A stretch of DNA of 64,000 bases from Atrina japonica (GCA_030159075.1 BROG01000338.1:679001-743000); one strand, 5' to 3'; numbered from the stretch's first letter, positions 31,942 through 43,687 are shown. Program-made: numbers and translations. The notes: a model not told the origin generated them from the letters alone.

Positions 31942-33540
31942 TGTCTACAGTATCAGGTTCTAAGATAGCACAAGCAGATATTTGGGAAAAACTACAAATG
32001 TCTAGAATAGACCTCTCTGTATACTTCTTCAGCAGATTGGCATGGAATGTTTTAATCTTACCGTCTACATTAATTCTATAGTCAGCAACACCTCTCTTTT
32101 CCGTCAATTCAAATGGACCTTTCCATTGCATGAGTAGTTTGTTGTTGTCTGTTGGTAACAGTATGAGAACTTTCTCACCTGGACAAAACGAACGTGCCTT
32201 TGACTTCTTGTCATAGTACTTTTTGTAACGTGCACTTGCTTTACGCAACTCCTTTTGTGCTAACTCACAAGTTTGAGTCAATCTATCTTTTAGATCAAGT
32301 ATATATTGATATGTGGTTTTTACCTCTGGTTCTTTGATCCTCATTTGTCCACATTTCTTTCAATACTGTCATCGGACCTCTGACTGTTCTACCATATATA
32401 ACAACTCAAAAGGAGAAAAACCTAATGATTCTTGAGGAGCTTCCCTGTAAGCAAATAAAAGCGCTGGTACGTACCTGTCCCAATCCTTTGGACGTTCTAC
32501 ACTCATTTTTCGGAGCATTTGCTTTAACGTGCCATTAAACCTTTCTACTAGGCCATTGCAAGCTGGATGATAAGGTGTCGTGTTCAACTCTTTTATTGAT
32601 AACAATCTACCAACTTCCTTCATGAGACGAGAAGTAAATTGTAATCCCATATCTGAAAGTATTTCTTTTGGTATACCTACCCTGGTAAATATTTCAACTA
32701 AGGCTTCGGCAACTCTCTCTGTCTCAATTCCTTTCAGCGCAATTGCCTCAGGATACCTTGTACTATAATCAACCAGTGTGAGTATATACCTGTTACCTCT
32801 TTCTGTAACTGGTGATATTGGTCCCACCAAATCTACAGCTACCCGTTCAAATGGAGTATCTATGAGCGGTATTTTAACTAAAGGCACATGTGACACTTTT
32901 CCCTTTGGAAATGTGCGTTGACATACATCACAAGATTTACAGTATCGTGATACATCACCTTGAATTCCTGGCCAATAGAAACTGGACAATATACGGTCAG
33001 TGGTTTGACGGATACCTAGGTGACCAGATAAAATGGAATCGTGGGCTAATTTCATGACAGTGACACGATGTGGTTTCGGTACAACAAGTTGTTTGAAAAT
33101 CGTATTGTCATACACCTTAGGTGACTGAAAATATCTGTACAAAAGACCTCTCTGAATCATAAACCAAGATATATTGGAACCTGAAATTTTCCTTGTACCT
33201 ACACTAGCATGTTGTCTGTAGATTTTCAAGGATTGGTCATCCTGCTGGGCCTTCTTCATTTCATCAACATTTAGATCAATATCAACTGTATCTGAAACTT
33301 TCAAACTTTTCAAACCCGATTTTTCTCTTTGCGACTGCCTTCGTGTCTGAACAGCTTGTAACACTTCACAATCTTTCTGATTTTCACGGTATGTCTCACT
33401 AGAAGTATAATTACTTTCAGCACTTACCTCATCGGAAATGATTTCTTCACTACTCAACTTCAAATTCTTACCTGTTGGTTTCAATTCAGGATCTGGATCA
33501 TTTTGGTCCCTTACTCCTACAATATTACCTATAAATCAAG
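31934..33540 (-). pseudogene. integrase of the Gmr1-like element
   Basis: The main frame (33484-32369) carries the HHCC zinc-binding domain (LAHDSILSGHLGIRQTTDRI and CKSCDVCQRT). The catalytic core has Asp in TLVDYSTRYPEAIAL, Asp in ILSDMGLQFTSRL and Glu in NGLVERFNGTLKQML. After a break near 32350 a second frame (32344-31934) holds the C-terminal domain with SFCPGEKVLILLP, MQWKGPFELTEKRGVADYRI and HANLLKKYTERS. It would join the retrotransposon cDNA to the host chromosome. Confidence 0.88.
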
Positions 33541-33697
33541 TCGAAAAAAACCGGATTATCCATACAAAGTGCATGCGTTGTACCTGTGTAAAAAGGTGTA
33601 TCGATAGATATCAGGGCCTCTGGTACTTTCCTGACAGTACCGTCAATCAAGACACAGCTCTGAATAAAACCTGTAAACTGATCATCATTTACTAAAT
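33530..33697 (-). pseudogene. protease C-terminal half of the Gmr1-like element
   Basis: The frame read from 33697 downward gives CVLIDGTVRKVPEALISIDT, HALCMDNPVFFDL and then, after a one-base slip, LIIGNIVGVRDQNDPDPE. The LIIGN segment is typical of the end of retropepsin-like domains in these elements. The catalytic DTG half is missing upstream because of the repeat junction. Confidence 0.6.
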
Positions 33698-33698
33698 T

Positions 33699-34245
33699 CC
33701 AAGATAGCTTATACTTGTCAACCTCTAAAAGTGAAATTGCATTGAGTAAAACGAGAATTACACATAATTATATATCTCGCTGGTCCCGACTTCGATGTCA
33801 AATGTAGCAAATTACAATCAGTAATATATATGGTTTAAGGGTGGGCTGTGAACGGTTTTGAAGTTATAAGTAAAAATGTATGCTTTTGGAGGCAGGACGG
33901 GACCCCCATATGCATCACTGAATGTGTTTTCCCATAATAATCAACAGTATATATGGTTTAAGGGTGGGACTATCAAAGGTTTTTAAGTTTTTAAGCAAAA
34001 TGATGAACTTCAGGGGATGGGGTAGGACCCCCATATGCATCATTAAATGTGTCTTCCCATACCAATCCAAAATATATATGGGTGGGGCTGTGTACGGTTT
34101 TTAAGGTATAAGTAAAATATATATTTTATAGCGTGGGGTAGGCCCAAAAGGACCCCATACACCACTGAATGTGTTTCTTAATAATGATCAATAATATATA
34201 TGGTTTAAGGGTGGGGCTGCGAACGGTTTTTAAGTAATAAGTAAA
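33699..34245. repeat. second copy of the 10.83-11.37 kb repeat
   Basis: Nearly identical over about 547 bases to 10831-11369, with only a handful of visible differences. Both copies begin TCCAAGATAGCTTATACTTG and end near AAGTAATAAGTAAA. At the left it cuts the protease frame of the Gmr1-like element and at the right it meets a Penelope-like fragment. Confidence 0.9.
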
Positions 34246-34259
34246 CCTTAAGTAAACCT

Positions 34260-34520
34260 TGTTTATTTCCTGTTTCCGTTTCATATGAATACAAAAAGAT
34301 CAAGAGAGAAGCACAATTGGCACCCATTGGATTGCCGACAATTTGCTGGGAAAAACTTTCTCACAAGAACCACGATGATGTTGACTAGAGTCTCTAGCAT
34401 CTTGATGATATCGTCTTCAGTGTACTTGCTATTGGATTCAGAGTGTTCCTTCACAAAATAAGGTTCCTCATGACCTAACATTAAATATTTATATCGGCAA
34501 TTTCCATTTTTTTCCACAAA
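34260..34520 (-). mobile_element. Penelope-like reverse transcriptase fragment
   Basis: The minus frame reads YKYLMLGHEEPYFVKEHSES and YTEDDIIKMLETL, matching the segment that precedes the RT core in the 38.8-39.0 kb copy. It then continues with a damaged version of the NPMGANCA motif. Only about 250 bases remain. Confidence 0.6.
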
Positions 34521-35395
34521 GGATTTTTGTATTATAGAGATGTAAGAGAGCTGCGTACATTGGTAGTTATTTCATGGACGTATATCCAAAATGACCTTCC
34601 GTACTAGAAAAAAACACCAAAAATAATTACCTATTAACAGAAAAATGAGCAAGCTAAATTTATATTATATTTTAGACGTTAAGCGTACTTTAAGAACATT
34701 TAATTTTTTTTCACGATGCATAATGAATGAGATTACCAGTTACACATCTTGGCATTTTACCTTTCACCCCTGAGTATCCGAGTGGTTTGCTCTTTTATAT
34801 TGTTTAAGACCAGTCTATTATGGTTTGTAGGGTTGAAAGGGTTATTTAGCGATTATTAATACTTCTATGATTTAACTAAGCAGGATCGATGTTGTTTATA
34901 ACAATAGCTAATTATGTCGACATCGTAGCTACTATCGAGATTCTAGCTAATTACACTTTAATTTCCATTTGTCATAAACTGTTTGCCTGGACAGGATTTT
35001 ATTTTTTGCATTGGTTTAAAAGATTACACACTAATGAAGGACTATAATGATAACAACAGTGCCATAAATTGTTTTATATATCCATATTTTAGACATTTAG
35101 GATTTAGGCCTATGTATGGCCCAGATTGATGTGACAAACGGAAATTTGGGGATCCATCATCCGTCAATAGGAAATTATTGAGTTCTATTTATCATTTGCA
35201 TGATCGTCGTCATCTTAATAAAGTAAAACTGGCTTATAACGAATTTCAAGGAACCTCCGTTTTCAATTCGTTATAAGGACAGATTGTTTGTTATATAGTT
35301 ATATTGTGACTGTGTTATAAATGGACTGAAGGGCTACATTAAATTCTTTAAGAAAAAAATCATCCAAAATTCAGGCTAAACAGGAAGTATACAAG
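34521..35395. other. intergenic sequence without a recognised gene
   Basis: I see no gene. A short inverted word pair lies at about 35232-35278 (AACTGGCTTATAACGAATTT and AATTCGTTATAAG). Confidence 0.4.
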
Positions 35396-36300
35396 GAATA
35401 AAACTTTAGGATGTCGATGATATAGATACAAATCTGGTAAAAACGGACAAACACGGACCTCTGGAAACCAAGAGGTGGGATCAGATGCCATGGAGGAGTA
35501 AGCCAAAATCGTCGTATTTGTCGGGAAATTAGCAACTAAGCTATACGACAAACGTGACGATTTCATATACAGAGGTAAACTACTCACTGACAAATTATTG
35601 ACACAGGGATATCGAAAACAGCGTTTAATGTCAACGTTCCGCAAATCTTACGGTCGGTATAATAGTCTTGTTTGCGACTACTCTGTTTCACTAAGTGAAA
35701 TGTTGAGTTGCCTTTTCGTTGGCGGTTGTTGAGTCGTCTGTACCCATTGTGACGAGGATACACTCCTCGCATGTTTCTTGGACTTGACTGTGGACTCACG
35801 GCGGGTGTGACCGGTCGACAGGGGGTGCTTACTCCTCCATATCACCTGATCCCACCTCTTGGTTTCCAGAGGTCCGTGTTGTCCATTTTTACCGGATTTG
35901 TATCTATGTCCTGGACATTCTATTGATTTATACTTTGGTATCTGAATTTTTTTATATTTGTTGCCAGTTTCCTTTCTGTGTCTGTAGTAAGTAAAATGTT
36001 AAAATATGAAGCGTGTGTGCTTGATTCTGTTATATCTTTAATTTTCTGTTCGCTGGGATTTATCGTATTGGCATATATGAAAAAGTCGTTATTAATTGAC
36101 AAAACGTCGTCGATATATCTTAATGACACCGCTATTTTTTTCTTCTTTTGATTCAGCAGTTTCTGAATAAAGTCTGCTTCGTATGAATAAAGGAACGGGT
36201 TTATTTTTTACTGAGAATATATAGAGGCGAAGTAGGGGATTAATTATTGTTTCATTATGCGCATGAATTCGTAAAACCGAGTTCATTATATTGAAGATTC
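35396..36300. mobile_element. rearranged cluster of Penelope-like fragments in opposite orientations
   Basis: Three pieces adjoin. (1) 35405-35505, minus: untranslated 3' segment. (2) 35510-35962, plus: end of the RT protein (KLYDKRDDFIYRGKLLTDKL, YNSLVCDYSVSLSEM) and the complete 3' end. (3) 35962-36290, minus: RT core with the catalytic FRYIDD-like motif (LRYIDDVLSINNDFF). The 3' segments of (1) and (2) form an inverted repeat around CTCTGGAAACCAAGAGGTGG. Inverted and partial tandem copies are typical of Penelope-like elements. Confidence 0.65.
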
Positions 36301-36669
36301 ACTGTAATCATAACCACGAATTTGCATGGTAATAGTTATACCGGGGTACGTTTGACAACTTTCATCGAATAATTCGCATGCAATTCCTCTGATAACCACC
36401 AGGTAAATTCTTCCATGTAAACGAGATAAATATTCTATTTTAAAAATTTGCATTGCAACATTCCATCGACAACCAAAATTAATTTAAAATGCACCAGTTC
36501 CTCTGAGATAAAATCATTGCCACGACGTAAAATATATTTATGTTTAATACTATCCCAGGCGTAAAAGGAAGGTTGGCGAATATAGTGCCATTTAGTTGAA
36601 GAAAAATAAACAACATACTAGTGCATTAATTATAAAAGTTGATTTGTCGTTGTTGTTGTTGTATTGCTG

Positions 36670-36930
36670 TTTCATGTCCAACTCAAAAAATCTTTCACTG
36701 ATATAGAGACGTCACCAAATGCCGTTGGAGAGCTTCAAATATTAGCATATGCTCGACACTTACGGCAATTGAGCAGTGAGGGTTCTTTAACGTGCCGGCA
36801 CATACTGTGTCACGAGACCTCGGTTCTTACTCTCTCAGGAAAAAGCCAGCCGCCTCTGCCGAGGCTCGAACCCGCGACATTCCGGTAATGAATCGAGCAC
36901 TGTAATGCAGAGCCACGACGGCTGTCTATC
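36670..36930 (-). mobile_element. tRNA-derived SINE, family A-related, inverted
   Basis: Read on the minus strand, it has a tRNA-like head (A box GTGGCTCTGCATTACAGTGC, B box CGGGTTCGAGCC near 36865) and the family A body words GCACGTTAAAGAACCCTCAC and TTTGGTGACGTCTC. More diverged than the copies at 1314 and 6214. Confidence 0.75.
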
Positions 36931-36979
36931 AAGGTTGAAAGGAAGACCGTTAAAAGCATTGTACATTACTGTAACATAA

Positions 36980-37365
36980 CTCAACAAATTCAGTAAAGAT
37001 TTGACCGATTGTTATTCACCTAATATCATTTTTCAACTATGATGTTCTTGAGTCGTATAGCGGCCATTTTTATGGTGAAGAAAATAATCCGGCTACAATG
37101 TATCGACCTTCCGAAAGTAAACTTTTCTAAAAAAAAAAAAAATCAGCGAACTAGGTTCCAAAGGGAACCCGCGCTGACTAAAGGTAAAATACCGTTTACA
37201 GCACGGTGCTTTACCACATGGCGACAGAGGCCCCACCTTTGTTGGATCTTTACAGCTATAGTTACCGGTATATGGAACAGAACCACACAGCAAATTTTCA
37301 ACTGATCTTTCTTTGAGCACCCCTATAGGTTTTAAAGATAAAATAGTTTTCGAAATCCAATACAA
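36980..37365 (+). repeat. old copy of the 48.4/56.4 kb element, 3' part
   Basis: Words align in order with 49.26-49.47 kb: GAAAGTAAACTTTTC, GCGCTGACTAAAGGTAAA, and TTTGTTGGATCTTTACAGCTATAGTTA versus ATTTATACAATTATAGTTA. Similarity is low, so this is an older copy. Confidence 0.45.
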
Positions 37366-37489
37366 ACACGAACGACCATGACTAAGTACGTTTATTGTGG
37401 TATACTACCACAGTTGAAATAGTGATTAATCATGTGACACCTAGAGCGTGCTCATATTATTACTTTTGAGAAATGGAGGCAGTATAATG

Positions 37490-38030
37490 GATACTTATGC
37501 AGACCTGTTTTTATTTTTCAGGTTTAAATGATTCTAATTTGAATCTTATCACAAAATGGAATACTTGTAAATACATGTACCTTAGCAATGCAGAAAATAC
37601 CATTACGACGTATAATTTATATTCTTTTTGGTTAATTTTAACAAAAATATGCCGAATGCGTTTTGCACCATCGACTGTAACCAGCAATGTAAATCATTTT
37701 TGTATTTGATATTGCATTTTCAATTACAAATATTATATGTACATAAAAATCTCAGATGAATTGATATCGTCACGTAGGTTTTGGTGTTGCATAAAGCTGT
37801 TTAGATATAATTAATACATATCATTCAAAATAGGTGAACATGAACGCTTAGATTGCTGATGATATCTTACCTTTAATACTGCTAATAAAACATATCATTC
37901 GAGATAGGTGAATACTAACGCTTAGATTGCTGAAGATTTCGTACATTTACTACTGCTTCAAAGTATGTTAAAGTCCAAGCACATGATTCGAGATGAATCT
38001 ATCGATATTTACGTTTTGTTATCTAATAAT
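37490..38030. repeat. segment paralogous to 41.20-41.54 kb
   Basis: GATTCTAATTTGAATC, the (AACATGAA)CGCTTAGATTGCTG words and the 'caagcacatg' end recur in the same order at 41.20-41.54 kb. Within 37.80-38.00 the last 100 bases are also repeated in tandem. Looks like an old segmental duplication. Confidence 0.45.
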
Positions 38031-38084
38031 TCAACAGTCATGCATATACAGGTTGAAAATCATCAAACTCTTTTCAATGATTAA

Positions 38085-38160
38085 ATGTCTCAGCCTATTT
38101 ATGCATATATAAAGAAATCGCCTCACATTATTCCCGTACCCTACACTAATGTTTTCTGTT
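38085..38160 (-). pseudogene. relic of an SLC6 first exon
   Basis: The minus strand reads SVGYGNNVRRFLYIC, clearly a damaged version of SVGFGNVWRFPYIC from the exon at 7875-8070. Changes include a three-base insertion and loss of the invariant Trp and Pro. The flanking TTCAATGATAAAAT-like intron words also match. The exon is cut off on its 5' side by the adjoining Penelope-like fragment. Confidence 0.8.
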
Positions 38161-38188
38161 ATTAGCAAGACTCGTCTTTATGAGTCGT

Positions 38189-39010
38189 TCAAGTAGGCCT
38201 AAATGCAGAGGGGCTCCATGTGACGTGGTGGGATAGTCTCTGTGTTTCACTTAGTGAAACAGAGTAATCGCAAACAAGACTATTATACTGACCGTAAAAT
38301 TTGTGGAACGTTGACATTAAACGCGGTTTTCGATATCCCTGTGCAAATAATTTGTCAGTGAGTAGCTTACGTCTGTATATGAAATCTCCATATGTTGTAC
38401 ACGCCATGGCATATCGGATCATTTGTGAAATATAGACTCCATATGCGGGTGAATGAGGGATATTACTACTTAAATATGGAAAATTTACGATGTGAAAGCC
38501 GAAATATCGCGTTTGTCGTATAGCTTAGTCGATAATTTCCCGTCTGTGTCTATATTCTGTAAAATGTCTAAGTATGAAGCATGTGTGCTTGATTCTGTTG
38601 TATCTTTAATTTCTAGTTCGCTGGGGTATATCGCATTGACATATGTATGAAAATTGTCATTATTAATTGACAAAACGTCGTCGATATATCTAAATATCAA
38701 ATTAAAGGACACCGCTAACTTTTTCTTCTTTTGATTCAGCAGTTTCTGAATGAAGTCTGCTTGGTATGAATAAAGGAACAGTTCGGCCAATAAAGGAGCA
38801 CAATTGGTCCCCATAGGTATGCCGACAGTTTGTTAAAAGACCACGACTCCGAACATTACAAATATATTGTCTATTAGATATTCAAGCATGTTTTTTATAT
38901 CAACTTCAGTGTATTTATGTGTAGAATCAGAGTGGTGTTGGACAAAATAAGTATCCTGATAGCCAATCACTAGATGTTTAAATTTTCGGGTACCACCTAT
39001 AGTGAAAAAC
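38189..39010 (-). mobile_element. Penelope-like element, reverse transcriptase part
   Basis: The best copy of this family here. In order on the minus strand: HLVIGYQDTYFVQHHSDSTH, an interruption, then GTNCAPLLAELFLYSYQADF, catalytic NLIFRYIDDVLSINND, LEIKDTTESSTHASYLDILQ and, after a break, DFIYRRKLLTDKLFAQGYRK and YNSLVCDYSVSLSE. The MGTNCAPLLA and FRYIDD motifs place it with RTs that I associate with Penelope-like elements. No GIY-YIG endonuclease is seen. Confidence 0.65.
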
Positions 39011-39089
39011 AGCTGGCATAGTAATTGTTATGCATTGTAGAAGGTTGTTTATATGTGAGTCGTTTTGTCAAAAAAATGTTTGCATGTAT

Positions 39090-40540
39090 ATCTGAGCATT
39101 CAAATTTTTATACGCCTGTCGGAGATGGCGTGTTATGGTACGGCGTTGTCTGTCTGTCCGTGTGTTTATGCGATAACTCTAACAATTATGGTCTGATTTT
39201 CGTCAATTTTGGTAGGAAGATTCATTGCATAAACCGTGCAGACGACTTTGTCAAAGTATTTGTTGGAGGTATGCCCCTTTTATTGCCAAATATGGACATT
39301 TGTTTGCATTTCCTTCAATTTCTTTCAAAATTGGTATGGTAGTACAAGTAATAATGTTTAACAGGTTTTGTTGTCCTTTTTCAACTTTCCGCAGAATCTG
39401 AATTATGACCCTACGTGACCTAGTTTTTTTTCTGGTTTCTTGAGTTCAATTTTCTTTGGGCGGCATGTGTGATGAATATTATATGAAGATATGCATATCG
39501 TAAAATGAAGAGCTGCTACAATTTTCATGAGCGTTACGGCCCGTATATTACGGGTTTGTCGTCGTGTTTCCAGTTTGTACAGAATTGGAGTTATGGACCC
39601 AGTTTCTGGTTCCTAGTGTTCCCATAGTTGTCGCCCAAATGTTTTGCGAGTCGGCATGTGTAATTGTATCATATAGAAATGTGCATATTATAAAAAAAGA
39701 TGCTGCGTTAATTTTCACGAGAGTTATGGCCCTTTGATTGCCAAAAAGAACATTTTTATTTTTCAGTTAGTTAACTTTCTCTGTATCTATTATACTTTTC
39801 GAGGTAATGGACAAAAACATGAAATATTCACTTAAAAGCTTAACTCCCATAAGCGTCGTCTTGACAATTTCCGTCCTTTTGATATTTATGTAAATCTCTG
39901 CATACCGGACATCCGAACATTTTTGCTTCATTCAAGATCTTTCTATCTCTATACTTTTCAAGATACTTGCCAAAACCAGCCAAAACATGAAAAATCCACT
40001 TAACCTTTTAAGTGGATTTTTCATGTTTTGGAAATGATTTAACACCCACTAACGTCAACCAGAAATTTACCGCCTAAATACGTTTTAGTAGATCTATTTA
40101 AACCGATCATTTATAGCTAACGGTTTTTGTTTGGTTTTAATAATATTCGAGATATTAAGTCAAACTATCTGCTGTCTCATTTGTTTGATTTTAGCCATGG
40201 ATGTCATGGTTTTTTTATTGACGTCATAAGCGACATAATTTTTAAAATATATTTCCTAAGGATGATTGTGATCCAGTTTGGTATGAATTGGTTCTGTAGT
40301 TTCAGTGAAGATAGTTTTTGAGAAGTTTACTTTATCATTTTAGCCACTGCGGTAATGTTCTTTTTACTTGACGGACATAAGCGATACAATTTTTAAAATA
40401 GGTGCCCTATGGATGTTTGTATCAAGATTTGGTAGAGATTGGTTCAATAGTTTCAAAGTAGAAGATTTGTAAAGGGGCATTAATTGTATTTTTTCAAAAG
40501 TTTTGTTTTTTCTGTTTACTACTTAGATTGATATAAAAAA
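39090..40540. repeat. diverged mollusc-type interspersed repeat region
   Basis: Several imperfect units of about 200-250 bases contain words like GTTATGGCCC, CGGCATGTGT and TTGTTTTCTTTCAATTT. The stretch opens with TACGCCTGTCGGAGATGGCG, a start that I associate with dispersed repeats of molluscs. Short frames here are not convincing genes. Confidence 0.5.
39980..40031. repeat. perfect 24-base hairpin
   Basis: The arms 39980-40003 and 40008-40031 are exact reverse complements, with a 4-base CCTT loop. The left arm starts CCAAAACATGAAAAATCC. It lies inside the repeat region above, where a half-copy of the same word occurs near 39809. Confidence 0.95.
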
Positions 40541-41070
40541 AGGAGATATAACCGGGCATAAAAATTCTAAAATCCGTATATCATGTATATATTATTGTAT
40601 ATTGCTCGAGAATTTTGACTATTTTTTCACTTGCAATTGATTAACTTAAACTTACTATTTTGTATACGAATATCGCACTGACCTGTCCTTATTTTCACAA
40701 AATATACTGGAATTACAAAATATATAGGAATATAAGATTTTTATGCCTGTGTATAGGTCTTATTTGTTACTGTAAATCAAGTACAAGTAGTAAAAGTAGA
40801 AAAAATGAAATAAATTATTTTTGGTAAACACATTTAATACCCCTTTAAATAGTTTACACTAGACGAACGACGAGACGCGACGGAACATTTGTCCAGGTGA
40901 GCTAAAACTGGAGAACAATGCGGGGTATGGTGAGAAGGTATAAAACCATAAAATTTTAAGAGAAGCTTGTCATAACCAAAAAGTAAGTAGATTCACCAGT
41001 GTGACAATGTATAAGTTACTACGCCCCCACGTTCTGTGATTATGATTAATACTATACAACCGATGATGAA
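40541..41070. other. intergenic; holds one arm of a long inverted repeat
   Basis: The 40640-40800 part has words (TTTATGCCTGTGTATAGGTC, CAAGTACAAGTAGTAAAAGT) that recur inverted at 42885-43010 and direct at 48995-49060. No gene seen. Confidence 0.4.
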
Positions 41071-41072
41071 GA

Positions 41073-41138
<66 letters not shown>
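41071..41138. repeat. (AT)n microsatellite
   Basis: An uninterrupted run of AT dinucleotides. Confidence 0.97.
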
Positions 41139-41139
<1 letters not shown>

Positions 41140-41557
41140 CTGATATATATCACACCATATTTATAACCAATATTTCCGCTGAGAATCCGAGATTGCAGAT
41201 ATCATTTTCATTGGCAGGTCCGATTGATTCTAATTTGAATCATACATCATTCTTACGTCTAACTTATATCATTTTATTTTATATTTAACAAAAAAAGTTG
41301 TATCCTTTTAACATTCGACTGATTCCTCCCACAGACCAACCATGCAAATAGTAATAAAAAACTAAAATGATATATTTACGCTGTTGTTGGTGTTCCTAAT
41401 AAATGCAGTAAAACATGTCATTGTAGATGGGGGAACATGAATGCATAGATTGCTGCAAAAATCGTACATATAGTATTACTTTAAAATACATTTAAGTTCA
41501 AGCACATGGGCTGAGAATAATATTACTTTGAAGTACATTTAAGTTAAAGCACGTGAG

Positions 41558-41769
41558 CCGGCCTGGCTCAGTCGGTAGCGCGCTCGACTTGTAACACTAT
41601 GAGGTTCGGGAGGAAAATACTTTTATTTAAATATTATCTTGTAAATAAATATAAACAGATAATAACATTGGTGTGCCCTGATATAAAGTATAACATGCAC
41701 TAAAACATTGAATGTGATAAATGCGGGCAGGGAATTAAATTACATAATGAAATATAAGCACCAGGGTTT

Positions 41770-41815
<46 letters not shown>

Positions 41816-42185
41816 GAGAGAGGTGAGAGAGAGAGAGAGAGAGCCATTTTGACACAAGCTACTGTCGCTTGTATGTGTTAATGATGTCACACTTGTTCAA
41901 TAAAATCTATACGGTCACGAGCTGTTTATTGATTCTTAGTGGGTTACAGACTCCTGATCCTGAGTCCAGCTGGCGGCAGGTTGACTTCCTGTCCTTTGGA
42001 CTGAAACGGTAAAACCCAAAGTTTGTCACAGCAGTTGTCGGCACGTTAAAGAACCCTCACTGCTCACTGGTCGTAAGTGCAGGGCATAGACCAAAATTCG
42101 AAGCCCTTCACCGGCATTTGGTGACGTCTCCATATGAGTGAAAGATTCTTGAGTGGGACGTTAAACAACAATTAACAAACAATTT
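41558..42185 (+). mobile_element. SINE family A copy split by an insertion
   Basis: The tRNA-like head (GCCGGCCTGGCTCAGTCGGT) lies at 41558-41595. The rest of the head and the body resume at about 41948 (CTGGCGGCAGGTTGACTTCC, GGCACGTTAAAGAACCCTC, GGTGACGTCTCCATATGAG). Between them about 340 bases are inserted, including a (GA)n microsatellite. The insert starts GTAAC and ends GTTAC, which suggests short inverted termini. Confidence 0.7.
41771..41842. repeat. (GA)n microsatellite
   Basis: GA dinucleotides with two small interruptions, inside the SINE insertion. Confidence 0.95.
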
Positions 42186-42189
42186 AAAG

Positions 42190-43680
42190 CAGATGTCTCC
42201 GTTTATCATTTTTACGAGTCCTTTACGCGTCCTTTATTAATTTTAAGATATTATAAATTTGCTTTAGAATGTTACATTTCAATTTTTTTTACCATTATAC
42301 TCTTGTGATAGAATTGACATTAAAAGCTATAGACTGGACTGTTAACACGATTAATATGTAAATGAGTTTTGGTCAAGTTTCCCTTACTGTATATTGGCAA
42401 GATCTGTCTGTGAAGTTGGACATAGAAGTCATTCCTCATTCACGTGATCTTAACTGATGAGAAACTCGCAGAGGTCTTTGAAGTTGGGAAAATGTTTTAC
42501 AAGTACACGTCCTGACCTAGAGATTTAAGACTACTGATAGGAAGTATAGCGTAAGCATATATTACTGCCCTGTCGCATAGAAATTTAATGTCGATGAAAC
42601 GATGGTTATAAGCACAATATTTTATAATCATATCGCTGATCTATGTAGTTTGTTGCATACTAAATAAGCCATCAGTACTCACGTCAGGCCAAATATTTGA
42701 CCCAATTTTAGTTACTATTTTGTTAAATCTAATTTTACCGAATTAAAAAGTATTCAAGATACTTAGTGTATTACACCTCCTCAAAACTTTGCCATCAACT
42801 CGTATCAGTACTTTCAATTCTTTGATTTCATTTATGTATCATGCATATATATAAAACTTTATAAAAGTTTTGTCAACTTTTTACTACTTGACCTTGATGT
42901 ACAACAACAAATAAGAAATATACGCAGGCATAAAAACATTATATATTTGTATATCTCTATATATTTTGTGAAAATGGGGTCAAATAGTAATGTCCAGTAA
43001 AGTGCCAAACCTGGGTTTCTCAAGGACATAGGACGCGTGCGACTTTGAGACAGATTTGAGCATGCATTTTCTGTTCTAATATTTTATTCAACTAGAGGTC
43101 AGGATCATATGTGTTATAGATATGTAGTCATTGGCCTTACCTGTGTAGCTAAATCAAACTTACTTTGCCACCATAGTAGTTTTATGTTACGTTTGTAATT
43201 CGGAAAACGGAATCGAAATGAAATGCATTATGTTCTTTAAATTTTTCTGTGGTTTATAAAGAGGAAATAAAAAGTAAATAGATAGGTATTCAACAACATA
43301 TACCAGTCTATAAATTTATACTTCGTTTGTTTGGAATATAGTTATTGGTTTTAGGGACGAGGAGAAATATTCTGGTGTAACGTATGTAACAGGTGTGTGA
43401 CTGCGTGGAAAAACCATGTGTCGATTAAAATGAAAAGTTAATATCAGTCAGGTATTTTATAATATACGGGGAATACCATGAAGTTTCAATTATTTTGGTC
43501 TCATGTATTGACTAGTTTACGACCTTGTTTTTTTTTTTTGTAGCTTGAGGCACTATTTGATTAATCAGTAAATATACTATGATAGTAATTTTGATCAAGT
43601 AACACTTGCTGTAAACACAAAATAAAATCAAGTTGATCAAAATATGTTTCCTGGCCTCACCATCTTTTTTTTTCATGTAC
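42190..43680. other. intergenic sequence without a recognised gene
   Basis: Contains the inverted arm noted for 40.64-40.80 kb (at 42885-43010). No coding feature is supported. Confidence 0.4.
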
Positions 43681-43687
43681 ATTCAAA

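Larger units (their letters stand above)
29561..33697 (-). mobile_element. Ty3-type LTR retrotransposon with integrase before reverse transcriptase (Gmr1-like), 5' truncated
   Basis: On the minus strand the order is protease end, integrase, reverse transcriptase, RNase H, polypurine tract, 3' LTR. This order is unlike the usual Ty3 order (RT before integrase) and matches what is known as Gmr1-like elements. Gag, the protease N-terminal half and the 5' LTR are missing, because at 33.70 kb the sequence changes abruptly to the repeat shared with 10.83 kb. A stop after PVAYAS and several frame changes show decay. The 3' LTR is bounded only on one side. Confidence 0.85.
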
